Part shown: piece by piece, positions 32,722 through 41,516 of the stretch
Numbering within the stretch: the first letter of the stretch is position 1
Layout: the number at the start of each line of letters is the position of its first letter
Assembly (NCBI RefSeq): GCF_031081985.1
Contig: NZ_JARWSK010000007.1
Span: forward strand, 124,001 to 188,000
Source of the DNA: Komagataeibacter xylinus
GTDB lineage: Bacteria; Pseudomonadota; Alphaproteobacteria; Acetobacterales; Acetobacteraceae
DNA length: 64,000 bases
Direction of reading: 5' to 3'
The notes under the pieces: model-generated
What the model was told of the DNA's origin: nothing
Databases searched by the model: none
Seen by the model: only the letters and a program-made list of their open reading frames with translations
Translations under genes and position numbers: made by a program

Positions 32722-34760
32722 CATACGTCGAGGTTATCGACCTGATTGGCGTGTTCCTGAATGAAGCGGAAACGCAGTTCCGCCTTGCGGCCCATCAGGT
32801 GTTCCACGCGCTCGAGCGTAAACGCCCGGTCCTCGGGTGGGGTGATGACCTTGAGCAGCGTGCGGTGCTTGGGGTCCATCGTGGTCTGCTTGAGGTCGGC
32901 GGGCGGCATTTCACCAAGCCCCTTGAAGCGTGAGACCTCGACCTTGCTGTTGGGCTTGAACACCTTCTTCAGCTTGCGCTCGCGATCGGCGTCATCCATG
33001 GCGTAAACGCTCTTGCTGCCCTGTGTCAGGCGGTAGAGCGGCGGCTGGGCAAGATACAGATGCCCGCCCCGGATCAGGCCGGGCAGTTCGCGGTAGAAGA
33101 ACGTCATGAGCAGGGAGGCGATATGCGCGCCGTCCACATCGGCATCGGTCATGATGATGATGCGGCCATAGCGCAGCTTGCTCGCATCAAAGCGCTCGCC
33201 CGTGCCGCAGCCGAGTGCCTCGACAAGGTCACGCAGTTCCTGATTGCCGCGCAGCTTTTCATTCGAGGCGCTGGCCACGTTCAGGATCTTGCCGCGTAGC
33301 GGCAGCACGGCCTGCGTCTCGCGGTTGCGGGCCTGCTTGGCGGAGCCGCCGGCCGAATCGCCCTCGACGAGAAAGATCTCGGTCTCGGCTGCGTTCTCGC
33401 GCGTGCAGTCGGTCAGCTTGCCGGGCAGGCGCAGGCGGCGGGTGGCACTCTTGCGCGGGGTGTCCTTCTGCTCCTTGCGGCGCAGGCGCTCTTCCGCGCG
33501 TTCGACCACAAAGGCCAGCAGGTTGTCGGCCTGCGGCGGGTTGCCCGCGAGCCAGTGGTCAAAGCGGTCGCGCAGCGCGGTCTCGACCAGCTTGCTGGCC
33601 TCGCCGCTGGTCAGCTTCTCCTTGGTCTGGCCCTGGAACTGCGGGTCGCGGATGAATACCGAGAGCTTGGCGGCGATGCAGCCCATGATGTCATCGGCGG
33701 TAATGTTGGCCGCGCGCTTGTTGGCGCGCTGCTCGCCCCAGTTGCGCAGGCCCTTGACCAGCGCGTTGCGAAACCCGGTCTCGTGCGTGCCGCCATTGGG
33801 GGTGGGAATGGTGTTGCAGTACGACGCCAGCGCCGCAGGCCCCTGCTCAAGGAAGGCGATGGCCCATTCCATGCGCCCCGTATCGGCCCCATCAGGCCCT
33901 GTGGGCAGGTCGGCATCACCGGCCCACAGGTCGGTCAGCAGGGCGGCTTTTTCGCCCAGTTCATCGCGCAGGCTGTCAGCCAGGCCACCGGGGAAGTGCA
34001 GCACCGCCTCGGCGGGGATGTCATGGTCCTTGATCAGCGCCGGATCGCACGACCAGCGGATGGTCACGCCACGGAACAGGAACGCCTTGGAGCGGCACAG
34101 CCGGTACAGCCGCGCGGGCGAGAAATGCAGCCGCCCGAAAATCTCGGGGTCAGGGGTGAAGCGGATCTGGGTGCCGCGCCGGTTATTGACCGGGCCAACC
34201 TTCTCCACGCCTGAAAGCGGGCGGCCGCGCTCATAGACCTGCCGCCACAGGGCGCGATCACGCGCGATCTCGACTTCCATGCGTGAGGCCAGCGCGTTGA
34301 CGACCGATGAACCAACCCCGTGCAACCCGCCCGACGTGGCATAGGCCTTGCCCGAAAACTTGCCGCCCGCATGCAGCGTGGTCAGGATCACTTCCAGCGC
34401 CGAACGGTCGGGAAAGCGCGGATGCGCGTCCACCGGAATGCCGCGCCCGTTATCACGGATGGTCAGGTAGTCACCGGCCTCGAGGGTTACATCGATGGTG
34501 GTGGCATGGCCTGCCACGGCCTCGTCCATCGCGTTATCGAGGATCTCGGAGGCGAGGTGATGATAGGCTGTCTCATCCGTGCCGCCGATATACATGCCCG
34601 GCCGCCGCCGTACGGGTTCGAGTCCTTCCAGTACCTCGATGGCGCTGGCGTCATAGGAATCGGGACCGTTTTTTGCGGGGTCTGGCATGGCGGCGGGGGG
34701 AACCTTGTGCGGGGTGGGCCGGGCAGGGGGCGCAGGCGTGGAAAAAAGATCGTCGTTCAT
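32721..34760 (-). CDS. parE: DNA topoisomerase IV subunit B
   Basis: The ATPase subunit of the decatenating type II topoisomerase. The 679-residue protein has the GHKL ATPase domain (PGMYIGGTDE, DNGRGIPVDAHP, GLHGVGSSVVNAL), the transducer domain, and the TOPRIM domain (EGDSAGGSAKQAR, then ADVDGAHIASLL). The lack of a long insert and the sequence EVILTTLHAGGKFS are those of ParE rather than GyrB. parC is not in the window. The 3' end abuts the nuoM terminator. Confidence 0.93.
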   Translation of the reverse strand: MNDDLFSTPAPPARPTPHKVPPAAMPDPAKNGPDSYDASAIEVLEGLEPVRRRPGMYIGGTDETAYHHLASEILDNAMDEAVAGHATTIDVTLEAGDYLTIRDNGRGIPVDAHPRFPDRSALEVILTTLHAGGKFSGKAYATSGGLHGVGSSVVNALASRMEVEIARDRALWRQVYERGRPLSGVEKVGPVNNRRGTQIRFTPDPEIFGRLHFSPARLYRLCRSKAFLFRGVTIRWSCDPALIKDHDIPAEAVLHFPGGLADSLRDELGEKAALLTDLWAGDADLPTGPDGADTGRMEWAIAFLEQGPAALASYCNTIPTPNGGTHETGFRNALVKGLRNWGEQRANKRAANITADDIMGCIAAKLSVFIRDPQFQGQTKEKLTSGEASKLVETALRDRFDHWLAGNPPQADNLLAFVVERAEERLRRKEQKDTPRKSATRRLRLPGKLTDCTRENAAETEIFLVEGDSAGGSAKQARNRETQAVLPLRGKILNVASASNEKLRGNQELRDLVEALGCGTGERFDASKLRYGRIIIMTDADVDGAHIASLLMTFFYRELPGLIRGGHLYLAQPPLYRLTQGSKSVYAMDDADRERKLKKVFKPNSKVEVSRFKGLGEMPPADLKQTTMDPKHRTLLKVITPPEDRAFTLERVEHLMGRKAELRFRFIQEHANQVDNLDV

Positions 34761-34848
34761 GAAGCGTTCTTTGTTCTGTCAGGTCACGTCCTGTCAAGCT
34801 GCGCGGCCTGTCTCCTTAGCGCTGACTATGCCCGCACTTGCAGGCATG

Positions 34849-34872
34849 AAAAAGGCCGGACAAAGCCCGGCC
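34849..34872 (-). terminator. Intrinsic terminator for the downstream-reading secreted-protein gene
   Basis: On the minus strand GGCCGG (34872-34867) pairs with CCGGCC (34859-34854) around a 7-base loop, followed by five T (34853-34849). It lies 44 bases after the stop of the minus-strand gene and before the parE start, so the two are separate units. Confidence 0.8.
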
Positions 34873-34915
34873 CCGATTTTTCTTCAGCTCTTTGCCGTGC
34901 AGGCTGGCGCGGGCG

Positions 34916-35452
34916 TCAGCTCCGCACCGTGCGGCGCGCGGGCGTGCGCGGGCGGGCGGGGGCTGCGGCCGGGCGGTTGGGGGCCGTGCAGGTCAGGTAG
35001 GAAGCGGGCTGGATGATGTCCTTGGCCTGGGCGTAGGCGGACAGGTCGGCGGTGCTTTCGAGTTCCTGCACTTCATCGAACATGGAGACATGCTGCTGGC
35101 AGAATGCCGTGCCCGCCTGCAGGCCGCGCTCGGACTGCACGTTGGCGAGCTGCGTGATGTAGTCATCATGCTGGCGCTGGGCGTTGCGGCCATAGGTGGA
35201 GGAGAAATACCCGTTGAGCACATGCTCCTCGGCCGCGAGCTTGGGGCGGAACTTGCCGACGAAGTTGTTGTACTTGTCCTGCACGCCACAGGACAGCGCG
35301 GTGACCATGAGCTGGCTCTTCAGCCCCTGCACGTCAAACGCCTCATGCGCGGGCGAGGGGGAGCACGGACCGGCAGCCAGTGCCTGCCCGCCATTAACCA
35401 GCCCCACAAGGGCAAGAGCTGCAGCGCCAGCGCGCCAGATCGACATGGACAT
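34916..35452 (-). CDS. Periplasmic protein of unknown function with paired cysteines
   Basis: A 178-residue protein with a clear signal peptide (MSMSIWRAGAAALALVGLVN, cleavage after GGQALA). The mature part is helical with four to five cysteines (GPCSPS, ALSCGVQ, AFCQQH, LTCTAPN) that could form two disulfides, and ends in a Pro/Arg/Ala-rich basic tail (RPAAAPARPRTPARRT). No family recognised. GGAG stands 11 bases before the ATG. It has its own terminator; its neighbours are parE downstream and a divergent lipoprotein. Confidence 0.75.
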   Translation of the reverse strand: MSMSIWRAGAAALALVGLVNGGQALAAGPCSPSPAHEAFDVQGLKSQLMVTALSCGVQDKYNNFVGKFRPKLAAEEHVLNGYFSSTYGRNAQRQHDDYITQLANVQSERGLQAGTAFCQQHVSMFDEVQELESTADLSAYAQAKDIIQPASYLTCTAPNRPAAAPARPRTPARRTVRS

Positions 35453-35832
35453 CAGGACGGGTTCTCCAGAGGTAGTGGGGCGGTTGCCAATGGGGGTAAT
35501 GCACGGACCCCGCATATTCCGGCACGATGAAATCCGGATCAGGTCTATAGCGCAAACAGGCTGCGGCCAAAAGGGCGCGCGGCAGACCCGCGTTCAAAAA
35601 CATGCGTTATGAATGCACGATGGGATGACAGCGCCCCGTGAGCCGGGTATGCCACACGGGCAGGGCGTGCATGCCTGCGCAAAAGCTGGCGGGTGGGGCT
35701 TTCCCGCGTTGGTGCGTTGTTCTACAGCGTATGCCACGGTGGTTGGCCCGTGCGCCAATCCTGACCGTTACGGGGCGGCGCAGGCGCAATGGTCCTTAAC
35801 GGGTGATGTATCAAACACAGCGGAGCTGACGA
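35453..35832. other. Divergent intergenic region, no gene seen
   Basis: This 380-bp stretch separates the divergent starts of a periplasmic protein and a lipoprotein. Short open frames in it have neither Shine-Dalgarno sequences nor recognisable products. It presumably holds both promoters; I could not place -35/-10 pairs with confidence. Confidence 0.5.
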
Positions 35833-36279
35833 GTGCGACTGCGACTGTCTGCAATCATGATGACGACGGGCATTCTGCTCGCCGGATGTGACAACAAACC
35901 GGCGGTAAACCTTGGTGGCATTGCCGGAACCCCCAATCCCTACAACTACATGAAGGCCTCCGGCCAGTGTCAGGTGGGCAGCCTTGCCGATGCGGGCAAG
36001 AACACGAAGTCCACCACCATGCAGGTGCGTAGCGATGATGGCTATTGCGCCATCGAGACGCGGGCCGCGGCTGGCCACCCCTATGCCTCGTTTGGCGTCT
36101 CTCCGGCGCCCGATCACGGCAAGGTGTTCATCTATAACTACAACGATCACACTTATGTGACGTACACGGCCAATACCGCCTATTCCGGCCCGGACAAGTT
36201 CCGTGTGGTGCTGATTCCCGGTGGGGGCAAGCCGCGTGAATACATGGATGTGACCGCTACCGTCACCGCCGCGAAATAA
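35833..36279 (+). CDS. Small lipoprotein of unknown function
   Basis: A 148-residue lipoprotein: GTG start with GGAG upstream, signal peptide MRLRLSAIMMTTGILLAGC with the lipobox LAGC. The mature part is beta-rich with two cysteines (SGQCQVG, DGYCAIE) and a C-terminal Ig-like segment (GKVFIYNYNDHTYVTYTANT, then YSGPDKFRVVLIPGGG). Similar Ig-like domains occur in surface proteins, but I cannot name the family. It is followed by a long perfect palindrome. Confidence 0.75.
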   Translation: MRLRLSAIMMTTGILLAGCDNKPAVNLGGIAGTPNPYNYMKASGQCQVGSLADAGKNTKSTTMQVRSDDGYCAIETRAAAGHPYASFGVSPAPDHGKVFIYNYNDHTYVTYTANTAYSGPDKFRVVLIPGGGKPREYMDVTATVTAAK

Positions 36280-36287
36280 CCCGGCGG

Positions 36288-36319
36288 CCTGCCAGCCCTG
36301 CCGCGGCAGGGCTGGCAGG
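36288..36319. terminator. Perfect 32-bp palindrome between convergent genes
   Basis: CCTGCCAGCCCTGCCG (36288-36303) is followed directly by its exact reverse complement (36304-36319). It lies between the stops of the lipoprotein gene and the Rrf2-family gene. RNA from either strand would fold into a very stable hairpin, but no T-run follows on either strand, so it is an untypical terminator or an mRNA end-stabiliser. Confidence 0.6.
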
Positions 36320-36329
36320 TAGGGTCAGA

Positions 36330-36776
36330 TCAGATTGAAAACGTGATCGGTTCGGGCAGTGGGCGGCGCATGCCCGCATGCTCGGCCCGGCGCACAAGGT
36401 CATCAAGGCTGATCTTGCGGCACTGTTCATCGATCATCGTATCGAATTCCTGCCAGCATGGCTCGACAACTTTCTGGAACAGGCCGCCAATCGGGCCGTC
36501 ATCCGTGTTGTCCTCCGCCGTGATGACCGCAAGGATATCCGCAAGCATGATATCGCGCCGCGGGCGGCCGAGGCGGTAGCCGCCACGGGGGCCGCGCACG
36601 CTTTCCAGCAGGCCCGAGCGTGACAGGGTCTGGAGCAGTGGCTCGATCCCGCGCCGGGCCAGACCCGCGCGCTCGGCGATGTCGGCAGCACTGATGGTGC
36701 CGTTCCGCCCTGCGTGAAAGGCCACGTCAAGCATGATCAGTATGGCAATCATGGTCCTGTCACGCCGCAGCAGCAT
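36330..36776 (-). CDS. Rrf2-family transcriptional regulator
   Basis: A 148-residue winged-helix regulator. The N-terminal HTH is clear: RTMIAILIMLDVAFHAG, ISAADIAERAGLARRGIEPL and the wing SVRGPRGGYRLGRP. Only two cysteines follow (C107, C119), so the C-x5-C-x5-C iron-sulphur pattern of IscR is absent. It is divergent from cysK, 152 bases apart. In Firmicutes the Rrf2 protein CymR represses cysteine genes and binds CysK (established there); a comparable sulphur-sensing role here is inference. A longer reading frame upstream exists, but it would run through the cysK promoter region. Confidence 0.88.
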   Translation of the reverse strand: MLLRRDRTMIAILIMLDVAFHAGRNGTISAADIAERAGLARRGIEPLLQTLSRSGLLESVRGPRGGYRLGRPRRDIMLADILAVITAEDNTDDGPIGGLFQKVVEPCWQEFDTMIDEQCRKISLDDLVRRAEHAGMRRPLPEPITFSI

Positions 36777-36805
36777 ATCGTTCAGCCTCGCCTTGCCTCG
36801 ATGAA

Positions 36806-36842
36806 AAACCGGTTTCTCCCCATTTATCAGTAATTGGGTGAT
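36806..36842. promoter_or_regulatory. Candidate operator sites between the Rrf2 gene and cysK
   Basis: Two inverted repeats stand in the divergent promoter region: a perfect 10-bp AAACCGGTTT (36806-36815) and a weaker ATCA-N9-TGAT (36826-36842). Both lie between the two starts, where an Rrf2 regulator would bind. Based on symmetry only. Confidence 0.35.
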
Positions 36843-36928
36843 TGTTCCACGCTTCTGTTCAGGAGGATGGTGGATTATGTCAGACTGCACGCGTGAATAG
36901 GCCATACCGCACCAAGGAGTGATACCGG

Positions 36929-37918
36929 ATGACGAAAACCACCCCGCCCGATCGCACGTACGGTTTTGCCGCCCCGCGCGGGCGGATATACGACTCCATT
37001 GTCGAGACCGTGGGGGGTACGCCTCTGGTCGCGCTGCCGCATCTGACCCGCGAGGATGGCCTGGCCGCCCGCGTGCTGATGAAGCTGGAGTTCTTCAATC
37101 CGCTCGCCTCGGTCAAGGATCGGATTGGCGCTGCCATGATCGAGGATGCCGAGGCGCGTGGCGAGATCCATCCCGGCAAAACCACGCTGGTGGAACCGAC
37201 TTCGGGCAATACCGGCATTTCGCTGGCGTTTGTGGCGGCGGCACGCGGCTACAGGCTGATCGTGACCATGCCGGAGGGCGCCTCGATCGAGCGGCGCAAG
37301 ATGCTGCGCCTGCTCGATGCCCAGCTTGAGCTTACGCCCTCGCGCCTGGGCATGGCGGGCGCCATCGCCCGCGCTGAGGAAATCCTGAAAAAAACCCCGA
37401 ATGCCTGGATGCCGCGCCAGTTCGACAACCCGGCCAATCCTGCAATCCATGCCGCCACCACGGCGGAGGAAATCTGGGTCGATACGGCGGGTGAGGTTGA
37501 TATTGTCGTGGCGGGCCTGGGCACGGGCGGCACGGCGAGCGGCATTGCCCATGGGCTCAAACTCCGCAAGCCAGGCATCGAGGTCTATGGCGTGGAGCCG
37601 ATGGAAAGCGCCATCCTCAACGGCGATGAGCCGGGGCCGCATGGCATTCAGGGAATCGGGCCGGGTTTCTGCCCCCGCACGCTCGACCTTGCGGCGCTGG
37701 CGGGCGTGCTGCCGGTATCGGAGCGCGAGGCGATTGCCGCCGCCCGCCGCTGCGCGCGGCTGGACGGGGTGCCGGTGGGCATCTCATCGGGGGCGGCGCT
37801 GCATGCGGCCATACAGCTTGCAGGGCGGCCAGAGAATGCAGGCAAGACCATCGTGACCATCGCGCCCTCCTTTGCCGAGCGCTACCTGTCCACATCCCTG
37901 TTCACCGGACTGGTCTAG
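36929..37918 (+). CDS. cysK: Cysteine synthase (O-acetylserine sulfhydrylase)
   Basis: A PLP enzyme making cysteine from O-acetylserine and sulfide. The 329-residue protein has the PLP lysine K63 in ASVKDRIG, the substrate loop TSGNTG (91-96), the phosphate-binding loop GTGGTASG (about 195-202) and GISSGAAL near the C-terminus. AAGGAG precedes the ATG. It is divergent from an Rrf2 regulator and ends in a strong bidirectional terminator. Type A is favoured over CysM by overall similarity. Confidence 0.96.
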   Translation: MTKTTPPDRTYGFAAPRGRIYDSIVETVGGTPLVALPHLTREDGLAARVLMKLEFFNPLASVKDRIGAAMIEDAEARGEIHPGKTTLVEPTSGNTGISLAFVAAARGYRLIVTMPEGASIERRKMLRLLDAQLELTPSRLGMAGAIARAEEILKKTPNAWMPRQFDNPANPAIHAATTAEEIWVDTAGEVDIVVAGLGTGGTASGIAHGLKLRKPGIEVYGVEPMESAILNGDEPGPHGIQGIGPGFCPRTLDLAALAGVLPVSEREAIAAARRCARLDGVPVGISSGAALHAAIQLAGRPENAGKTIVTIAPSFAERYLSTSLFTGLV

Positions 37919-37936
37919 TTCAGGCACCTTCCTATG

Positions 37937-37971
37937 AAAAAAGCGGCTCCCTTGCGGTGCCGCTTTTTTTT
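37937..37971. terminator. Bidirectional terminator between cysK and the OmpA-family gene
   Basis: AAAAAAGCGGC and GCCGCTTTTTTTT flank an 11-base loop; the A-run on one side and T-run on the other make it work for both convergent genes. Confidence 0.9.
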
Positions 37972-37996
37972 CATGCCCGGACGTGAAAATGTCCAA

Positions 37997-39142
37997 TCAG
38001 TGCAGGATGATTTCTACCCGGCGGTTCTGGGCCTCGCGCGTGTTGGCGGCGGTCTGCACCAGCGGGTTGGCGTCACCATAGCCGTGAATGTCGATGGCGG
38101 GGCCGGGCACGCCGTCACGCACCAGCTCGGCCTTGATGACCTGCGCACGCTTGAGCGAGAGGGCCTGGTTATACTTTTCCCCCTGCGGGCCGGGATGGGC
38201 CGCCGAGTTGTCGGTATAGCCATTGACCTCGATGCGCGTGGTCTGGGTGTTGGTCGAGGCCTGGGCCGCGACGGCCACGATGGAACGGGCGCGGTCGGTC
38301 AGGTCGCTACGGTCCCAGTCAAAGAACACGAGATAGGTCCGGTTCTCGGCGGGGGCGGGCACGGCGTTGGTTGACGGCGGCGGCGGCGGCGGGGGGGCCG
38401 GGTTGAACTCGTAGCGCAGGCCGAGCATCAGCGAATGGTTGAAGTCGGTGCGGCTGTCGCGGTTGCCGTTGCGAAAGCCGTAATCGCCGTTCATGGCGGC
38501 AAGCGTGGTCTCGCTGCCTGTTACCACCGAGTGGTGCGACTGCGGGCCAAGCATGGTCCAGAACCGGTATTCCGCCGTAGCCGACAGGCCCACAACCCAT
38601 GGCATGGGGAAGGAGAGGCCGAATATGCCCTGATAGGCGAAGTTGCCGTAGCTGCCGCTCACGTGCTGGTTGTAGCTCGCCCCGTTCACGTTGCCCGTGA
38701 TGGTGGTGTTCATGTTCTGCCAGCCATAGCCAATACCCGCGCCAAAATACGGGAACAGCCAGCTTTTGCCGATATCAAGGTCGAACAGCGCATTGGCCAT
38801 CAGCCCCGATTCCTGCTGCCGGCCATCGGCATGGGCATGATAGGCGGCATTGCCACCCACGGTTTTCAGGTCGTTGTTGCGATAATGGCCCTCAAGTTCG
38901 ACGCGGAAGCCATTGCCAAGCCCCCAGCCAATCGCGCCGAGGCCGATGGCACCGGTGCGAAACTGATCACGTGCCGAAGAATTCCGTATGACCTGGCCCT
39001 GGTTGAAGGTCGCACCACCTTCACCGCTCATATACAGGCCCTGGACAGGCTGGGCGAATACAGGGGCGGAGACCAGCACGGAGCCCAGGGTAACCGAGGC
39101 AGCCAATAAAGACCCTGCAAGCAATCCGTACCGCAGATTCAT
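37997..39142 (-). CDS. OmpA-family outer membrane protein
   Basis: A 381-residue protein with a signal peptide (MNLRYGLLAGSLLAASVTLG, cleavage after FA-QP), an N-terminal beta-barrel of about 225 residues with alternating aromatic strands (GLYMSGEGGATFN, GNGFRVELEGHYRNND), a Pro-rich hinge (PAPPPPPPPS), and a C-terminal OmpA/MotB peptidoglycan-binding domain with NGYTDNSA and LSLKRAQVIKAELVRDG. It links outer membrane and cell wall. An ATG 40 codons upstream in frame is rejected because the signal peptide fits this start. Confidence 0.95.
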   Translation of the reverse strand: MNLRYGLLAGSLLAASVTLGSVLVSAPVFAQPVQGLYMSGEGGATFNQGQVIRNSSARDQFRTGAIGLGAIGWGLGNGFRVELEGHYRNNDLKTVGGNAAYHAHADGRQQESGLMANALFDLDIGKSWLFPYFGAGIGYGWQNMNTTITGNVNGASYNQHVSGSYGNFAYQGIFGLSFPMPWVVGLSATAEYRFWTMLGPQSHHSVVTGSETTLAAMNGDYGFRNGNRDSRTDFNHSLMLGLRYEFNPAPPPPPPPSTNAVPAPAENRTYLVFFDWDRSDLTDRARSIVAVAAQASTNTQTTRIEVNGYTDNSAAHPGPQGEKYNQALSLKRAQVIKAELVRDGVPGPAIDIHGYGDANPLVQTAANTREAQNRRVEIILH

Positions 39143-39391
39143 ACTCTTTTTCTCCCTTCGACGGGCCTCTTCCGGCATATAGGCCCGGTCGGGTGCACGT
39201 GCCATATTCCCTGGACTGATCAGCATCCGCATTCTTTTGCTGAAAGAAACCGCCCCTGACAATCCATTGCCCCCACCTTAACCCGCCGCTTGGGGGTGTG
39301 TGGCCCACTGGCATGGCTGACTGTGTGCCAGATGCCACACCTTGCCGGCCGGATCGGTTTCCCTGCTTTCAAACCCGTGGAATCACGTCTT

Positions 39392-39730
39392 TCATATCAA
39401 TCTTGCTTCAAACGGCGGCGCCAGATCAGGGGCGTCGAACTCAACAACCCACAAGTCGGGGTCGCGTTCCATCTGCCGTGTGACATAGGCGTCAACACCA
39501 GCCTGATCAACATCCGTCTCCCCTGTAGCGCGGAACCATGCCCGGCGTCCATCGGGGGTACGGGTCTGGGCCAGCACGCACATCCGCCCCTGCCGCCCCA
39601 TGAGCACGACCAGAACGCCCCCCGCATCATCATCGCCATGGTGCAGCACCATGCCCGGATTTCCCTTCTGTCCAGCCTGGCGCAGCATTGCCCGGACCCA
39701 CAGGCCGGTTTTCAGGCGGGGTTCATCCAT
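39392..39730 (-). CDS. DUF1491 family protein
   Basis: A 112-residue cytoplasmic protein starting MDEPRLKTGLWVRAMLRQAG, followed by VLHHGDDDAGGVLVVLMGRQ and ending with MERDPDLWVVEFDAPDLAPP; this layout is that of DUF1491, a small alphaproteobacterial family without known function. It is the last gene of the gltX-to-DUF1491 run, 79 bases after the S41 protease. Confidence 0.85.
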   Translation of the reverse strand: MDEPRLKTGLWVRAMLRQAGQKGNPGMVLHHGDDDAGGVLVVLMGRQGRMCVLAQTRTPDGRRAWFRATGETDVDQAGVDAYVTRQMERDPDLWVVEFDAPDLAPPFEARLI

Positions 39731-39809
39731 GGGGTCTGGTTTCTCCGGTAATGCATAAAAACACAGGGTGGCATGCAGGAATAGCACAGTTTGCACCCGC
39801 GCGGGCGAC

Positions 39810-41516
39810 TCATCCCCCGTTAGGGAGGGGTGCGTCTTCTTCCGGTATGGCCGACAGGGCGGCGCGGTATTCCTCAGGGTTGTCGAGCAGGGAATGCGCG
39901 GCATCGAGGTCGCTATCGGTGCCGATGGCGGCAGGACAGGCCTTGCGGATGGCCAGCACATGCGCCAGATCGGCCGGTGAGCGGACCTGGCGTGCCGCCA
40001 CCACCCACTGCGCGCTGTCGGCCGTGCCTTCGGCCAGGTTCTGCAACTGGCGTTCGAGTTCGCTTTCGCCCCGGCTGGTGCACACCTGCGGCATCACGCC
40101 CAGCCCCTGCAGCGGCCAGCCCAGCGGTGCGAGCACGCGACTCCATGTGACAAACAGTTCGGCCCCGTTGGGCATCTGGCCAATGGTCTGCACCAGCCCC
40201 TTGCCCAGTGTTGCGCTGCCAACCACCACGCCGCGCTTCTGGTCGGACAGGGCGGCGGCGAGAATTTCGGCGGCACTCGCGGTCCGGCCATCAACCAGCA
40301 CGATAATGGGCAGGCCATTGGTCATGTCACCGCCCTGCACGGCCCAGACATGGTTGGCCTGCGGGTCGCGCCCCTGCGTAATGGCGGCAACCCCGTGGTC
40401 GAGCATGAGGGCCGAGGTGGTCACCGCCTGTTGCAGCACGCCGCCCCGGTTGCCGCGCAGGTCAAGGATCAGGCCCGCAATGCCGGGCACGTTCATGGCC
40501 TCGTCGAGGTACTGGCTCATTTCCTCCGCCGTGTTGGCGGAGAAGGCGGTGATGTGCAGCACCACATGCTTGCCGCTGGTATAGGCGAACACCGTCTCGG
40601 GTGGGGTGGAGGCGCGGTGCAGGCTAACCGTGGTCTGCCGCCCCTTGGCTTCCACCGTAATGCGCACGAGGCTGCCAGCCGGGCCATCGAGCCATGAGGT
40701 TACGGTATCGACCGTGCGGGACTCGGTGGAGCGGCCATTGACCGCGCGCACGATCTGCCCCGCCGCCAGGCTGGTGGGCCAGGCCGGGCCGTTGGCATTG
40801 ACCGCCGTGATCCTGATGGCGTGGTGGTCCAGCCCCAGGGTCAGCCCTGCCGTGGCCTCGCCGCCGGTGCGGGTGCTGCGGTCCGATACGGCGGCGCCGG
40901 GCGGGATATAGCGTGAATAGGGATCGAGATGATTGAACAGCTCATCAAAAAAACCCTGCAGCACGCCCTCCTGCCCGGTGTTGCGCATGGCGGACGAGTG
41001 CTGCCACGCCACGTCGAGAATGCGGGTGATGGCACCACTCCATCCCGCCACATCATCCGGTGCGGGCACGGGCAGGGCGAGCACCGTTTTCTGGGTGGCG
41101 GCGAGTTGCAGGAAGCCGTGCTGCTCGTCAATGCTGAGCGAGGGGTCGAGCGCGCTCAGCCCGTTCAGCCCCCACAGGGCGAAATCGTGAATCGTGTGGC
41201 TTTCCAGCGTGCGGGGCTGGAGAAAGGACAGACTCGCCTGCATGACCGATGACAGCACGGCAAGGTCCATGCCGGGCATGTCCGGGTTTTCCATGCTGTC
41301 TTCATGCAGTGGGGGCTGGGGCGTGGGCGCGCGCGGGGTGGCGGGCAGGTCATCGGCGCAGGCGGCGGTGGTGAGCCGGGCGATGATGAGCAGCAGGATG
41401 AACGTATCACGCGGGAGGTGGCCCAGCGTGGCCATGCGCCGCCGCCACGTGCCCGCCCCTTCGCCGGCCAGCCCCATGGGCCGGGCGATGATGACGGGAA
41501 ACAGGGCGCGTTTCAC
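39810..41516 (-). CDS. S41-family (C-terminal processing) peptidase
   Basis: A 568-residue serine/lysine protease. After a hydrophobic N-terminal segment (RDTFILLLIIARLTTAACAD) and a helical region comes a PDZ-like part (AWPTSLAAGQIVRAVNGRST) and the S41 catalytic domain with VDGRTASAAEILAAAL (Ser nucleophile) and GSATLGKGLVQTIG (Lys base). I start it at a GTG that overlaps the rnr stop (GTGA); an in-frame ATG at 41435 just before the hydrophobic segment is equally plausible. Family members trim periplasmic or membrane proteins. Confidence 0.88.
   Translation of the reverse strand: MKRALFPVIIARPMGLAGEGAGTWRRRMATLGHLPRDTFILLLIIARLTTAACADDLPATPRAPTPQPPLHEDSMENPDMPGMDLAVLSSVMQASLSFLQPRTLESHTIHDFALWGLNGLSALDPSLSIDEQHGFLQLAATQKTVLALPVPAPDDVAGWSGAITRILDVAWQHSSAMRNTGQEGVLQGFFDELFNHLDPYSRYIPPGAAVSDRSTRTGGEATAGLTLGLDHHAIRITAVNANGPAWPTSLAAGQIVRAVNGRSTESRTVDTVTSWLDGPAGSLVRITVEAKGRQTTVSLHRASTPPETVFAYTSGKHVVLHITAFSANTAEEMSQYLDEAMNVPGIAGLILDLRGNRGGVLQQAVTTSALMLDHGVAAITQGRDPQANHVWAVQGGDMTNGLPIIVLVDGRTASAAEILAAALSDQKRGVVVGSATLGKGLVQTIGQMPNGAELFVTWSRVLAPLGWPLQGLGVMPQVCTSRGESELERQLQNLAEGTADSAQWVVAARQVRSPADLAHVLAIRKACPAAIGTDSDLDAAHSLLDNPEEYRAALSAIPEEDAPLPNGG

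Noticed and set aside
36330-36776. Assigning the Rrf2 protein as IscR
   Set aside because: The three-Cys cluster pattern is missing and the neighbour is cysK, not isc genes.
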